From Bacteroidales bacterium (GTDB lineage Bacteria; Bacteroidota; Bacteroidia; Bacteroidales; FEN-979): DNA of 64,000 nt. The stretch is taken from NCBI GenBank assembly GCA_023229525.1, contig JALNZC010000018.1, forward strand, positions 10,575-74,574, given 5' to 3'. Below the pieces are notes generated by a model. The model worked only from the letters and a program-made list of their open reading frames with translations, ran no database searches and was not told where the DNA came from. Position numbers and translations under genes: made by a program. Below are positions 34,050 through 42,887 of this stretch, piece by piece (position 1 is the first letter of the stretch; each line of letters starts with the position of its first letter).

Positions 34050-36119
34050 ATGAAAAAGTTTTCCTTAGTCCTGATGTGTTGTCTGCCTATGGCCGGATTT
34101 ACCCAACAACGTTTCTATCCACCCATTACACCGAAAATACCGGTGGTGGATACATTACACGGTATGCTACTCACCGATAATTACCGGTGGCTCGAAGATA
34201 AGACCGATCCAGCTGTGATCGCATGGACCAAAACACAGCATGAAAGCGCCGTGGCTTACATGAAAGCCACTCAAAAAGAGCATCCCGGACTGCGTAATGA
34301 AATCACTGCTTACATCGACATGGACTACGAAGGTCCACTTGACAAACAGGGTAAACGTGTCTTTCAGAATATCCGCAAAAAAGGTGACAAACAAATCTCC
34401 CTATATACCATCATCGATGGAAAGAAAATCCTGATCTGGGATCCGGTGAAACTCGACACCACCGGGAAAACCTCGACTAGCGGGGTCAATTATACCTACG
34501 ACGGGGAACGGGCAGCCGTGAGCGTGCAAAAGAGCGGGGCCGAGATCTCCACCACATACATCATCGAGACCCAGACAGGAAAAATCCTTTACCCGCCCCT
34601 TGAAAATACCTTCGGTTACCAATGGACCAAAGATCAGCAACACGCTTACTTCACCCTCCGCAGCCAGGACGATGTCAATACCCAGCGACCGCTTAAAACA
34701 TATTACTGGAAGGTGGGTGATACCTTGTCCAATTCACGGTTCATCGGTACTACCGATGACGCCAAAAATTCCTGGTTCATCTACGATAATCGTTACAGCG
34801 ATGTTACTTTTTCAGGACGGGGGGATTTTAATTCGAACAATTGTTACATCCGGTCAACCGGTTCGATGGAAGAGGGAAAACTGATCTATGAAAGCAAGAA
34901 ATTCCAGGCCTATCCGTTTGCAATCGGCAACAAACTTTATATCCTAACCAACGATAATGCACCCCGTTACCGGTTCATGGTTGCCGATAAGGATAAACCC
35001 GAATACAAGGACTGGAAGGAACTGGTCCCGGAAGGAGAAACCGTTTTGCAGAACGTAGAAGTGCTGAAAGACGGGCGTCTGATCGTACAAGACAAGAAAG
35101 ATATTCAGAGCCGATTGACGCTATATGATTCGAGTGGAAAAATGATTGGGCCGATTGAACTGCCGGAGATTGGCAATGTGAGCGGCTTCAATTTCGATCG
35201 TGAAGAAGATTCGGTGTACATCTATATGTCGACCTTTACTTCACCCGGAAAGATGTTCGTCGCTTCTCCCCGTGATTTTAAATGGAGACTCTATTATTAC
35301 CGGGAACTTCCGATAGATATGTCGAACATCACCGGGGAAATCAGATTTTATTATTCCAAAGACAGTACCCGGATTCCTGTGATCATTGTTCACCGGAAAG
35401 ACATGAAACTGGATGGAAACAACCCGGTATTACTGACGGCATATGGTGGATTCAACATCGGGATTACACCGTCATATTATGGCAGTTATGCCGCATTCAT
35501 CAACCGGGGCGGGGTGGTCGTGGAGCCTGGCATCCGTGGAGGCGACGAATATGGAGAAAAATGGCACGAAGCCGGAATGCTCCTGAACAAGCAGAACTGT
35601 TTCGACGATTTCAATACCTGTGCCGAATGGCTTATCCGTGAAAAATATACTACCCCGTCCAGGCTGGCTGCTGAAGGCGGAAGTAACGGCGGTTTGCTAA
35701 TGGGCGCCGCTGCCACCCAGCGTCCCGACTTGTACAAGGCGATCCTTTGTGCCGTTCCGCTCATCGATATGGTACGCTTCCACAAATTCCTGATCGCCCG
35801 TTACTGGATCCCTGAATATGGTTCCAGTGAAAATGAAAAGGATTTCAGAAACCTGTTGAGATACTCACCCTATCACAATATCCGGATGGGAATAAACACA
35901 CCAACCATGCTGATCCGTACAGGGGCCAACGACAGTCGTGTGGATCCCCTCCATGCCAAAAAATTTGCAGCAGCATTACAAAATAATCCCGGACAGATCA
36001 AACCGATACTTTTATTCATCGATTATAACGTTGGTCATGGTTCCGGTCAGGAAACCAAACAACGTATTGATAATACAGTGGTCAATTACGAATTTGTGAT
36101 GAACCAGTTGGGAATGTAG
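34050..36119 (+). CDS. Prolyl oligopeptidase (S9A), exported
   Basis: 689-aa serine peptidase cleaving after proline in short peptides. A signal peptide (KKFSLVLMCCLPMAGFTQ) sends it to the periplasm. The N-terminal YRWLEDKTDPAVIAWTKTQH and seven-bladed propeller region precede the catalytic domain: VLLTAYGGFNIG, the nucleophile serine in AAEGGSNGGLLMG, the aspartate in GANDSRVDPLHAKKF and the histidine in NVGHGSGQ. Length is typical. Nearby array DNA starts immediately after the stop. Confidence 0.95.
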   Translation: MKKFSLVLMCCLPMAGFTQQRFYPPITPKIPVVDTLHGMLLTDNYRWLEDKTDPAVIAWTKTQHESAVAYMKATQKEHPGLRNEITAYIDMDYEGPLDKQGKRVFQNIRKKGDKQISLYTIIDGKKILIWDPVKLDTTGKTSTSGVNYTYDGERAAVSVQKSGAEISTTYIIETQTGKILYPPLENTFGYQWTKDQQHAYFTLRSQDDVNTQRPLKTYYWKVGDTLSNSRFIGTTDDAKNSWFIYDNRYSDVTFSGRGDFNSNNCYIRSTGSMEEGKLIYESKKFQAYPFAIGNKLYILTNDNAPRYRFMVADKDKPEYKDWKELVPEGETVLQNVEVLKDGRLIVQDKKDIQSRLTLYDSSGKMIGPIELPEIGNVSGFNFDREEDSVYIYMSTFTSPGKMFVASPRDFKWRLYYYRELPIDMSNITGEIRFYYSKDSTRIPVIIVHRKDMKLDGNNPVLLTAYGGFNIGITPSYYGSYAAFINRGGVVVEPGIRGGDEYGEKWHEAGMLLNKQNCFDDFNTCAEWLIREKYTTPSRLAAEGGSNGGLLMGAAATQRPDLYKAILCAVPLIDMVRFHKFLIARYWIPEYGSSENEKDFRNLLRYSPYHNIRMGINTPTMLIRTGANDSRVDPLHAKKFAAALQNNPGQIKPILLFIDYNVGHGSGQETKQRIDNTVVNYEFVMNQLGM

Positions 36120-36282
36120 GCTCGCTACGCTCGCGATGAGCTCGCTTTGCTCGCTGATGCTGGATGCAGGATGCAGGATACAAGATGCAGGATACAAGAT
36201 GCAGGATGCAAGATGCAGGATACAAGATGCAGGATGCAGGATACAAGATGCAGGATACAAGATACAAGATTCTGGATACTGA
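36120..36282. repeat. GCTCGC block followed by GATGCAG/GATACAA heptamer array
   Basis: 36119-36155 has four GCTCGC cores in two imperfect 20-bp repeats. From 36156 to 36282 about eighteen heptamers of GATGCAG and GATACAA follow. No coding sense on either strand. Confidence 0.9.
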
Positions 36283-36285
36283 ATA

Positions 36286-36324
36286 CTCCCCTCTCCTTAA
36301 GGAGAGGGGTCAGGGGGTGAGGTG
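36286..36324. repeat. Half copy E of the dispersed element (hairpin 2 only)
   Basis: CCCCTCTCC-TTAA-GGAGAGGGG is a perfect nine-pair hairpin with a TTAA loop, followed by GTCAGGGGGTGAGGTG. This equals the second half of the dispersed element. It could serve as a terminator-like hairpin after the peptidase gene, but no T run follows. Confidence 0.7.
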
Positions 36325-36402
36325 CCAGAATTATCCTGGATGATTTTTCAATCGAAAATTCCAAATTGTTTGTAACTTTACAGTTGCTAAAATCAATTTG
36401 TC

Positions 36403-36507
36403 ATGGGAAAAGAAAAAACAGTTAAAAAAGAGAATAAAAAGGAGCCAACCAAGAGCTTAAAGGAAAAACGCGCAGCAAAAAAAGAAAAGAAAGCGGCAAA
36501 AAGATAA
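36403..36507 (+). CDS. 34-aa lysine-rich small protein
   Basis: ATG 36403 to TAA 36507. The peptide is almost all Lys, Glu and Ala (begins MGKEKTVKKENKKEPTKSLK and ends KKEKKAAKR). It looks like the very short basic proteins seen in Bacteroidota genomes; a nucleic-acid or ribosome contact is possible but not shown. A TAACTTTA box lies about 24 bp upstream. It converges on the radical SAM gene 11 bp away. Confidence 0.5.
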   Translation: MGKEKTVKKENKKEPTKSLKEKRAAKKEKKAAKR

Positions 36508-36518
36508 GGATTCCGGCG

Positions 36519-38723
36519 CTACAGCAGGATCAATCCATTTTCACGCAAGGTCTGCATTGACCTTTCTTTCATGAAGCGTTCAAAATCACCCGGAACATGC
36601 CGGGCAAATTCTTGCTTTAAGTTTTCATAGGTGAAGGTTTTTCTGTTTCTGACCCCCAACAAAGGGAGTTGGTCGTTTAACCATTCTCCCTGGGCTTCAG
36701 AAAGTGATATTTTCACCTCCCTCTTCCGGTTTTGGACGATGAGTATCGCCGAAGGAAATACTTTTCCTTTTTTCTTCCGTTTATAATATTTTACAGAACA
36801 CGATCCACCTAACCAGATCACACGGGTTGAAGGATTGATGTTTTTCATCTCTTCTGCTTCAGGCAGATTTCCGATAAAATCTGGTGCAACGGTAGTGTGC
36901 GGCACGTGAAAATCGAACCATTCCTGCAACGGAAAGTCAAAGCAAATGCCGTGCATATAGTTGAACAATGCCTTCCGTAGCCCATCCCCGAAAAATTCAT
37001 GATCATATCCGTCCGGGTCGGTATGTCGCAGATCGTTGTTGGCGAAAGGTGCGGTTTCACGGGTTTCACGGATAACTCCGAATTGTTCCGGGTTCATTCC
37101 AACTTGGCTGTGAGTTGTCAACGCGAATAGATGCCAGTACCCCGACTGTATAAAACCGTGCATAAACAATTGCCTCACAAACTCAAGTGAATCCATGGTT
37201 TCCTGGGCTGTCTGAGTCGGGAACCCATACATCAGGTAAGCATGGACCAGTATCCCGGCCCGGGCGAAATTATGGGTTACCTGCGCAGCCTGTGACACAC
37301 TCACTCCTTTGTCGATAAGCTTCAGAATACGGTTGGAAGCAACTTCCAGTCCTCCCGAAACCGCGATGCAACCGGAAGTCTTCAGCAAAAGACAAAGGTC
37401 GCGTGTGAAGTTTTTTTCAAACCGGATGTTGGTCCACCAGCAGACATTCAGGTTCCGCTGTAAAATCTCCAGCGCCAGTTCGCGCAGAAGAGCCGGAGGA
37501 GCCGCTTCATCCACGAAATGAAAGCCGTTCTGCCCGGTCTGTGCCATAATCGCCTCCATCCTGTCACAGATTTGCCCGGGTTTGTTTGGAACATACCGGT
37601 TGATATAATCGAGGGTGGTATCACAGAAAGTACATTTGGCCCAATAACAGCCATGGGCAAGCTGAAGTCTGTTCCAACGACCGTCGCTCCAGAGACGGTG
37701 CATCGGATTGGTCATTTCAATTACCGGGAGGTAGCGGTCCAATTGCAGATCGCTGTAGTCGGGCGTTCCGGCCTCACCGGGCAGGCAATCGGGCATGGTG
37801 GAACCGTCATGGAAAACCACTCCGCTCTTCTCCTTTGAAAAAGTCCGCTTCAGTTTCTGCCGGGTTCGTTTCCCTGCAAGGTGTTCCAGAAGATTCAACA
37901 AGGGGACTTCTCCATCATCCAAAATGATGAAATCGACCATATCGAATATACGGGGATCGGTGAGCGACCGGAGTTCGGTGCTAGCATAACCGCCACCCAG
38001 AACCACCGAAACTTCCGGGAAATGATTTTTGATCCACTGTCCGCATTTGAGCGCACAATAAAGGTTTCCGGGAAAAGGTACGGTGAGCGCCACCAATCCT
38101 GGCCGGTATCGTTCCATCTTCTCCTGCAATAATTCCAGCAATATGTTATCGATAAAACCGTCAGGGTTGTGAAGTTTGGTTTCCATTTCATCGAAGGTAG
38201 CCGGAGAACGTGCCAGCCGTTCGGCATAGCGGCTGAAACCAAATTCCGGGTCGATTACCCTCGTGATCAGGTCGGAAATATCTTCCAGGTAAAGCGTTGC
38301 CAGGTGCCGGGCCTTATCGCGGATTCCCAATTCGCCGAAAGCAACATCCATATCTGCGGTTTGAGCGAAACGCGATGCTTCCGGGAGCCATTCCCTTCCG
38401 CAGATCAGATGAGCTATGGAGGTATCTTTGTCGTGCAGGAATGCAATCACACTTCCGATCGTGGAGATATATTCCCGTTGCAAGGAAACAATACGTCTGA
38501 AATTATCAGTTAATCCGGGGTTTTCCCGATCAATCCCGGCAAACAAACGGATCAGTCCTTTCGCGGAAAAAATTGTCAGTATTACTTCAAGGCCCAGGTC
38601 AACCTGGTGTGAAACGATGCCTTGGGTATTCAGGTATCCTTTCAGAAAGGCTGTGGCCGGATAAGGGGTGTTGAGTTGGGTAAATGGCGGGGTGATGAAA
38701 AGTACCTGCCGGGAATTAATCAT
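36519..38723 (-). CDS. B12-binding-domain radical SAM protein
   Basis: 734 aa. The N-terminal cobalamin-binding-like domain begins QVLFITPPFTQLNTPYPA, with VALTVPFPGNLYCALKCGQWI and VVLGGGYASTELRS before residue 250. The radical SAM core has the cluster motif C359-x4-C364-x2-C367 in GCYWAKCTFCD, followed by GFHFVDEAAPPALLRELALEI and GGLEVASNRILKLIDKGVS. CX4CX2C rather than CX3CX2C is found in several B12-SAM subfamilies. A C-terminal accessory region of about 200 aa is present. The substrate is unknown and no RiPP precursor or cofactor operon is adjacent. Confidence 0.88.
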   Translation of the reverse strand: MINSRQVLFITPPFTQLNTPYPATAFLKGYLNTQGIVSHQVDLGLEVILTIFSAKGLIRLFAGIDRENPGLTDNFRRIVSLQREYISTIGSVIAFLHDKDTSIAHLICGREWLPEASRFAQTADMDVAFGELGIRDKARHLATLYLEDISDLITRVIDPEFGFSRYAERLARSPATFDEMETKLHNPDGFIDNILLELLQEKMERYRPGLVALTVPFPGNLYCALKCGQWIKNHFPEVSVVLGGGYASTELRSLTDPRIFDMVDFIILDDGEVPLLNLLEHLAGKRTRQKLKRTFSKEKSGVVFHDGSTMPDCLPGEAGTPDYSDLQLDRYLPVIEMTNPMHRLWSDGRWNRLQLAHGCYWAKCTFCDTTLDYINRYVPNKPGQICDRMEAIMAQTGQNGFHFVDEAAPPALLRELALEILQRNLNVCWWTNIRFEKNFTRDLCLLLKTSGCIAVSGGLEVASNRILKLIDKGVSVSQAAQVTHNFARAGILVHAYLMYGFPTQTAQETMDSLEFVRQLFMHGFIQSGYWHLFALTTHSQVGMNPEQFGVIRETRETAPFANNDLRHTDPDGYDHEFFGDGLRKALFNYMHGICFDFPLQEWFDFHVPHTTVAPDFIGNLPEAEEMKNINPSTRVIWLGGSCSVKYYKRKKKGKVFPSAILIVQNRKREVKISLSEAQGEWLNDQLPLLGVRNRKTFTYENLKQEFARHVPGDFERFMKERSMQTLRENGLILL

Positions 38724-38831
38724 CGTTCAGGTTATTTTATTTTCAAACTTACATAATAATCACGATTCATACACGCACCGCATAAAAATCCATCAGTTTT
38801 ATAGAGGAAAGATACACGAACTCCTGGAATT

Positions 38832-38856
38832 AGATAGGAGATGGGAGATAGGAGTT
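38832..38856. repeat. Short GGAGATA heptamer array
   Basis: Three to four units (AGATAGGAGATGGGAGATAGG), the same family as in the asparaginase leader. Confidence 0.65.
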
Positions 38857-38884
38857 AAACTTTCGCAATTGCGGGTCGGGTGTC

Positions 38885-38977
38885 GGTTAAAGATCACATC
38901 GCGGCTGCGTCTCGAGCCGCACAGCCATACCGCACAACCGAAGCTCTCGCCAAGGCCGCTTATGTGATCTTTCAACC
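38885..38977. repeat. GC-rich 93-bp structured inverted-repeat element
   Basis: Ends pair as a 15-bp stem with one bulge: GGTTAAAGATCACAT at 38885-38899 against ATGTGATCTTTCAACC at 38962-38977. Inside are two smaller hairpins, GCGGCT-GCGTCTCG-AGCCGC (38901-38920) and AAGC...GCC-AA-GGC...GCTT (38941-38961). The predicted shape is a closed multi-arm structure in an otherwise AT-rich gap. There is no coding potential. It could be a small RNA, a miniature transposable element or an attachment-type site. Confidence 0.6.
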
Positions 38978-38995
38978 TCCGTAAAATATTTTATT

Positions 38996-39101
38996 CTGCA
39001 TCCTGCATCTTATATCCTGTATCCTGCATCTTGTATCCTGTATCCTGCATCCCGCATCCTGCATCCCGCATCCTGCATCCCGCATCCTGCTTCCTGCATC
39101 A
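38996..39101. repeat. ATCCTGC/ATCCCGC heptamer array
   Basis: About fifteen 7-bp units (minus-strand GGATGCA/GGATACA). It is the same family as 36156-36282 but in opposite orientation, so the two arrays flank the radical SAM gene as inverted repeats about 2.7 kb apart. Confidence 0.92.
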
Positions 39102-39131
39102 CAGATCATACGTTTTTCCAAAAATTCAACT

Positions 39132-39139
39132 ACATTTGT
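39132..39139 (+). promoter_or_regulatory. Candidate -7 box TACATTTG for pdxB
   Basis: Matches TAnnTTTG about 28 bp before the pdxB start. No TTTG at -33 spacing. Confidence 0.4.
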
Positions 39140-39167
39140 TCATTGATCGTGTTTTCTGAGGCTCCTT

Positions 39168-40301
39168 ATGTTTCCTCGTATTATTGCCGATGATAAAATT
39201 CCATTTCTGAAAGGCGTTCTGGAACCCTTTGCCGAAATCCATTATCTGCCGGCAACTGCCATAACCCATGCCGTTTTATCTGCTGCCGACGCTTTACTTA
39301 TCCGCACACGGACGATTTGCAATGAAATGCTTCTTCGGGATACGCCCGTACAATTCATCGGTACAGCTACCATTGGGTTTGATCATATCGACACCAATTA
39401 CTGCGATTCCCGGAAGATCCGTTGGGTCAACGCTCCCGGATGCAATGCCTCTTCCGTTCAGCAATATATTGCTTCGGCTTTGTTCACTCTGGCAAAGCGC
39501 GAAGGATTCCACCTGAGAGATAAAACGCTCGGCATTATCGGGGTTGGACATGTGGGATCAAAAGTGGAAAAATTGGCTCACAACCTGGGAATGCAGGTAT
39601 TGTTAAATGATCCGCCACTGGAACGGCAGAAAGGACCGGAAAAATTTGTAACGCTTTCAACCCTGCTTAGGGAATCAGATATCGTTACTTTGCATGTTCC
39701 CCTCAACGTCCATGATCCGGATAAAACTTACCATCTGATCGGACCGGAATCGATTGGGAAAATGAAAGCCCGGTCATGGCTGATCAATTCTTCCCGAGGA
39801 GAAGTGGTTGATCAGGAAGCGCTATCTGTGGCGCTGCAGGAGAAGAAACTGGCCGGCGCTGTGCTGGATGTCTGGGAAAATGAACCGCAAGTGAGTTCCG
39901 GTCTGATATCGCAAATCTCTATTGCGACACCCCATATTGCAGGATATTCTGCCGACGGAAAAGCCAACGGAACTGCAATGGTGGTTCAGGCATTGGCTCA
40001 TCACTTCGACCTGCCTTTAAAAAACTGGTTTCCCTTGAATATACCTGTGCCACCGGAACCGCTTATCCTGATCGATGGAAATGGAAAAACCACGGAAGAA
40101 ATTGCAGCAGAAGCGGTTCTGAAAACATACGACATTCTGAAGGATGATACCCGTTTCCGGATTAATCCGGCCGGATTTGAACAGCAGCGCTGGGCTTACC
40201 CCTTAAGAAGGGAATTCCCGGCATACCAGGTAAAAGTGTCAAATGGCCATGCTGAGGCAGTTGAAATTCTCAGAAATCTTGGATTTCAGGTGATGCTGTG
40301 A
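39168..40301 (+). CDS. pdxB: 4-phosphoerythronate dehydrogenase
   Basis: NAD-dependent D-isomer-specific dehydrogenase of the DXP-dependent pyridoxal phosphate route. The 377-aa protein has PRIIADDKIPFLKGVLEPFAEI, GTATIGFDHIDTNYC, APGCNASSVQQYIASAL, the NAD-binding GIIGVGHVGSKVE, and the catalytic region WLINSSRGEVVDQEAL and ATPHIAGYSADGKANGT. The extra C-terminal dimerisation domain separates PdxB from phosphoglycerate dehydrogenase. Dxs, which makes its pathway's other precursor, is also in this window. Confidence 0.94.
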   Translation: MFPRIIADDKIPFLKGVLEPFAEIHYLPATAITHAVLSAADALLIRTRTICNEMLLRDTPVQFIGTATIGFDHIDTNYCDSRKIRWVNAPGCNASSVQQYIASALFTLAKREGFHLRDKTLGIIGVGHVGSKVEKLAHNLGMQVLLNDPPLERQKGPEKFVTLSTLLRESDIVTLHVPLNVHDPDKTYHLIGPESIGKMKARSWLINSSRGEVVDQEALSVALQEKKLAGAVLDVWENEPQVSSGLISQISIATPHIAGYSADGKANGTAMVVQALAHHFDLPLKNWFPLNIPVPPEPLILIDGNGKTTEEIAAEAVLKTYDILKDDTRFRINPAGFEQQRWAYPLRREFPAYQVKVSNGHAEAVEILRNLGFQVML

Positions 40302-40371
40302 GATGGTGAGATGGTGAGATGGTGAGGTGGTGAAATGGTGAAATGGTGAGATGGTGAAATGGTGAAATGGA
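40302..40371. repeat. GAGATGGT/GAAATGGT octamer array
   Basis: Eight to nine 8-bp units directly after the pdxB stop. This family is seen only from 40 kb to the end of the window. Confidence 0.92.
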
Positions 40372-40482
40372 ATATTTTTTTTTCGCAGGAGAAAAGGATT
40401 TTCTGTGAATCTTTTATATCTTTAGAAACCATTTGAAAATGATCCGATTATCTTCCGGAACCATCACCTAAAAATAAATACT

Positions 40483-41484
40483 ATGAAAAAGTTAGTTTTA
40501 CTTTCAGCACTGATGCTTGTCAGCATTCTTTGTTTTTTATCCACCACGGTTAATGCCAAAATCTGGAGGGTAAACAACCGCACCGGTATGGCAGCCGATT
40601 TCATTACCGCTCAGTCCGCGCACAATGGGGCGACTGCTGGTGATACGTTATATTTCGAACCTTCCGCAGTATTATACGGGGACCTGACCTGTACCAAAAA
40701 ACTGATCCTTGTCGGACCCGGTTATTTCCTGTGCGAAAATCCCGAAACCCAGGCACTCACAACTTCTGCATCGTTGGGATCAGTGATTTTTACCAGTTCC
40801 GGGGGGCCTGCCAGTGAAAATTCAAAGATCATGGGATTGGATCTCGTATCCGTAACCATTGAGGTTTCAAACATTGTGGTTGAGCGGAATTTGATCCATA
40901 ACGATGTAGTCGTTAATGCAGGCGTTGTAAGCAACATTCTTGTCTGCCAGAATTATATCGGCGGTTCGGTATTTACCCAAGCCACCACAGCGCCACCTTG
41001 TACCGTAAACAATTTTATGGTTAAAAATAATATGATCACTTACCTTTATTCTTTCCCGGAAAGTTATTTTACCATCGAAAATAATATTATATGGAATGGT
41101 TTTATTAACGTTCAGAATGCAACTATCCAGAACAACATCCTGATCTATGGGACATTCTATCCCAATAATAACTCATACAGCTATAATATCGCCACTGATA
41201 ATGCATTCGGAAATCAGAACGGCAACCAGGAATTTATTGACCCGGATAACATGTTTAATTGTTACTCAAGTTGTCTGGAATTTTCATCCGATGGAAGGTG
41301 GATGTTAAAACCGGGCTCGCCTGCTATCGGAACCGGTGCAGGGGGAACCGACTGCGGTATTTTCGGCGGGGCCAACCCTTATGTTCTTTCGGGCTTACCA
41401 GCTATTCCGGCTATTTACTATTTTTCACATTCCAACACCAACAGCCAGATCAACGTCAATCTGAAAGTAAAGTCCCATAATTAA
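40483..41484 (+). CDS. Secreted right-handed beta-helix-like protein
   Basis: 333 aa with a signal peptide (LVLLSALMLVSILCFLSTTVNA). The mature part opens KIWRVNNRTGMAADFITAQSAHN and then has strand-turn repeats rich in N, I and V (VSNIVVERNLIHNDVVVN, NFMVKNNMITYLYSF, NATIQNNILIYGTF), as in pectate-lyase-type helices. GTDCGIFGGANPYVLSGLP near the end is common in such Bacteroidota proteins. There is no T9SS sorting domain. No catalytic residues are recognisable. It is followed by a T9SS protein 32 bp downstream. Confidence 0.75.
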   Translation: MKKLVLLSALMLVSILCFLSTTVNAKIWRVNNRTGMAADFITAQSAHNGATAGDTLYFEPSAVLYGDLTCTKKLILVGPGYFLCENPETQALTTSASLGSVIFTSSGGPASENSKIMGLDLVSVTIEVSNIVVERNLIHNDVVVNAGVVSNILVCQNYIGGSVFTQATTAPPCTVNNFMVKNNMITYLYSFPESYFTIENNIIWNGFINVQNATIQNNILIYGTFYPNNNSYSYNIATDNAFGNQNGNQEFIDPDNMFNCYSSCLEFSSDGRWMLKPGSPAIGTGAGGTDCGIFGGANPYVLSGLPAIPAIYYFSHSNTNSQINVNLKVKSHN

Positions 41485-41516
41485 CCGTTCGTTTTGAACC
41501 TGTAAAACCTAAAATT

Positions 41517-42857
41517 ATGGAAACTTTTACTCAAGATTGTCTGAAAAAACCAGGTCCCGGTATTTTCAAACGTGTTCTCTTTGCCACCGTGATGTGCTTG
41601 TTCCTCAGTCTGACAGGATTATCCCAGAACATAACGAAGGTGGAGTATTTCATAGATACCGATCCTGGCCAGGGATTGGCGGTCAACGTGCCTGTTACTC
41701 CTGCCCCCGACATCAGTGACCTGAATTTTACCATCAACATTGGCTCCTTGTCTGTTGGATTTCACAACCTGTTCATCCGTTCAAAGGATGCCAACAGTAT
41801 ATGGAGTATGAATTATATACGTTCGTTTTATAAAGAATTCATGAATGACCCCCTGCCGAATATCACGAAAATGGAATTCTTTTTTGATACCGACCCTGGA
41901 TTTGGCCATGCAACAAATATCCCCGTCACTCCCGGAACCAACCTGATAAACCTCTCTTTTATCATCGATATTTCCCAAGCTGGGGCAGGATTTCATAACC
42001 TGTTTATAAGGGGTAAGGATGGATACGGCAAATGGGGAATGATCGCCATCCGGCCGTTTTATAAAGAGCCATCCGGCGCTGTCTTGCCCAATATCACCCG
42101 GGTGGAATATTTTATCGGTACAGATCCCGGAATGGGTAAGGGAACAAGTGTCTCTTTTACCCCGGGGACAAACCTCACCAACCTGGCATTCCCTGTTGAA
42201 TCCAGCGGTTTGCCCGATGGAACCTATAACTTATTTGTCAGGTCGAAAGATGCCATTGGCAAGTGGGGCCTCACAAATGCAGATACCATCAATATAAATA
42301 ATCATGTGACATTACCCGATACGGCAAAGCTTCTGAATGTTACTGTTCCCAACGGTATCCCCGAATGTTATGATGCCACCCATACCATTATTCTGGGAGG
42401 TAACGGAACTACTTTTGTCATCCAGTATGGCGGTGATGCCACACTGATAGCCGGTTATAATATTCTCTTCAGACCGGGCGCCAGGATTTATCCCGGAGGT
42501 TATCTCCATGGTTATATAACGACCAACAGTCAATATTGCAACATGGTTCAAAACTCAATGGTCACAGCATTAAATGACCAGACGGATAAAGTGACAGGAA
42601 TACAAACTGATGATCTCTTTTCAGTCTATCCTAATCCCACTCCGGGAAAATTCAGGCTGGAGCTGAACGCAAAAGTCATCACTTCAAAAACCTTCTTGCG
42701 GATTTATGATATGATGGGAGCAACGATCCTGAAAGAAGAGTTGACAGGTATTCCCGAAAAGGAATATTCAATGGAAAACAGACCGGCTGGAGTATATATG
42801 ATCAGTATAATGTCCGGGGACAAAATCCAGATTGCAAAGATCATCAGGGTGCAATGA
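41517..42857 (+). CDS. T9SS-exported protein with three ~75-aa repeats
   Basis: 446 aa. After an N-terminal signal region (KRVLFATVMCLFLSLTGLSQ) come three repeats, each starting NITK/RVEYFI/FDTDPG and ending with LFIRSKDxxxxW. Each repeat is about 75 aa (roughly residues 37-110, 111-190 and 190-265). A PGARIYPGGYLHGYI segment precedes the type A sorting domain (FSVYPNPTPGKFRLEL to GVYMISIMSGDKIQIAKIIRVQ). Likely a surface or released protein. The repeat is known from several Bacteroidota proteins but has no assigned role. It is probably co-transcribed with the beta-helix protein. Confidence 0.85.
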   Translation: METFTQDCLKKPGPGIFKRVLFATVMCLFLSLTGLSQNITKVEYFIDTDPGQGLAVNVPVTPAPDISDLNFTINIGSLSVGFHNLFIRSKDANSIWSMNYIRSFYKEFMNDPLPNITKMEFFFDTDPGFGHATNIPVTPGTNLINLSFIIDISQAGAGFHNLFIRGKDGYGKWGMIAIRPFYKEPSGAVLPNITRVEYFIGTDPGMGKGTSVSFTPGTNLTNLAFPVESSGLPDGTYNLFVRSKDAIGKWGLTNADTININNHVTLPDTAKLLNVTVPNGIPECYDATHTIILGGNGTTFVIQYGGDATLIAGYNILFRPGARIYPGGYLHGYITTNSQYCNMVQNSMVTALNDQTDKVTGIQTDDLFSVYPNPTPGKFRLELNAKVITSKTFLRIYDMMGATILKEELTGIPEKEYSMENRPAGVYMISIMSGDKIQIAKIIRVQ

Positions 42858-42887
42858 TCCGAACCAGGATTTTATTTTTATCGTCGT

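Noticed and set aside
36286..36324. Rho-independent terminator of the prolyl oligopeptidase gene
   Set aside because: The hairpin is strong but 165 bp downstream of the stop and has no T tract; it is better explained as half of the dispersed element.
36012..36364. Several minus-strand frames with ILHPASCI repeats
   Set aside because: They are translations of the GATGCAG/GATACAA array in different frames. All frames stay open because the 7-bp unit lacks stops.
38885..38977. tRNA or integron attC site
   Set aside because: No CCA-arm, anticodon or T-loop consensus, and no integrase or cassette genes nearby; the paired GGTT/AACC ends alone are not enough for attC.
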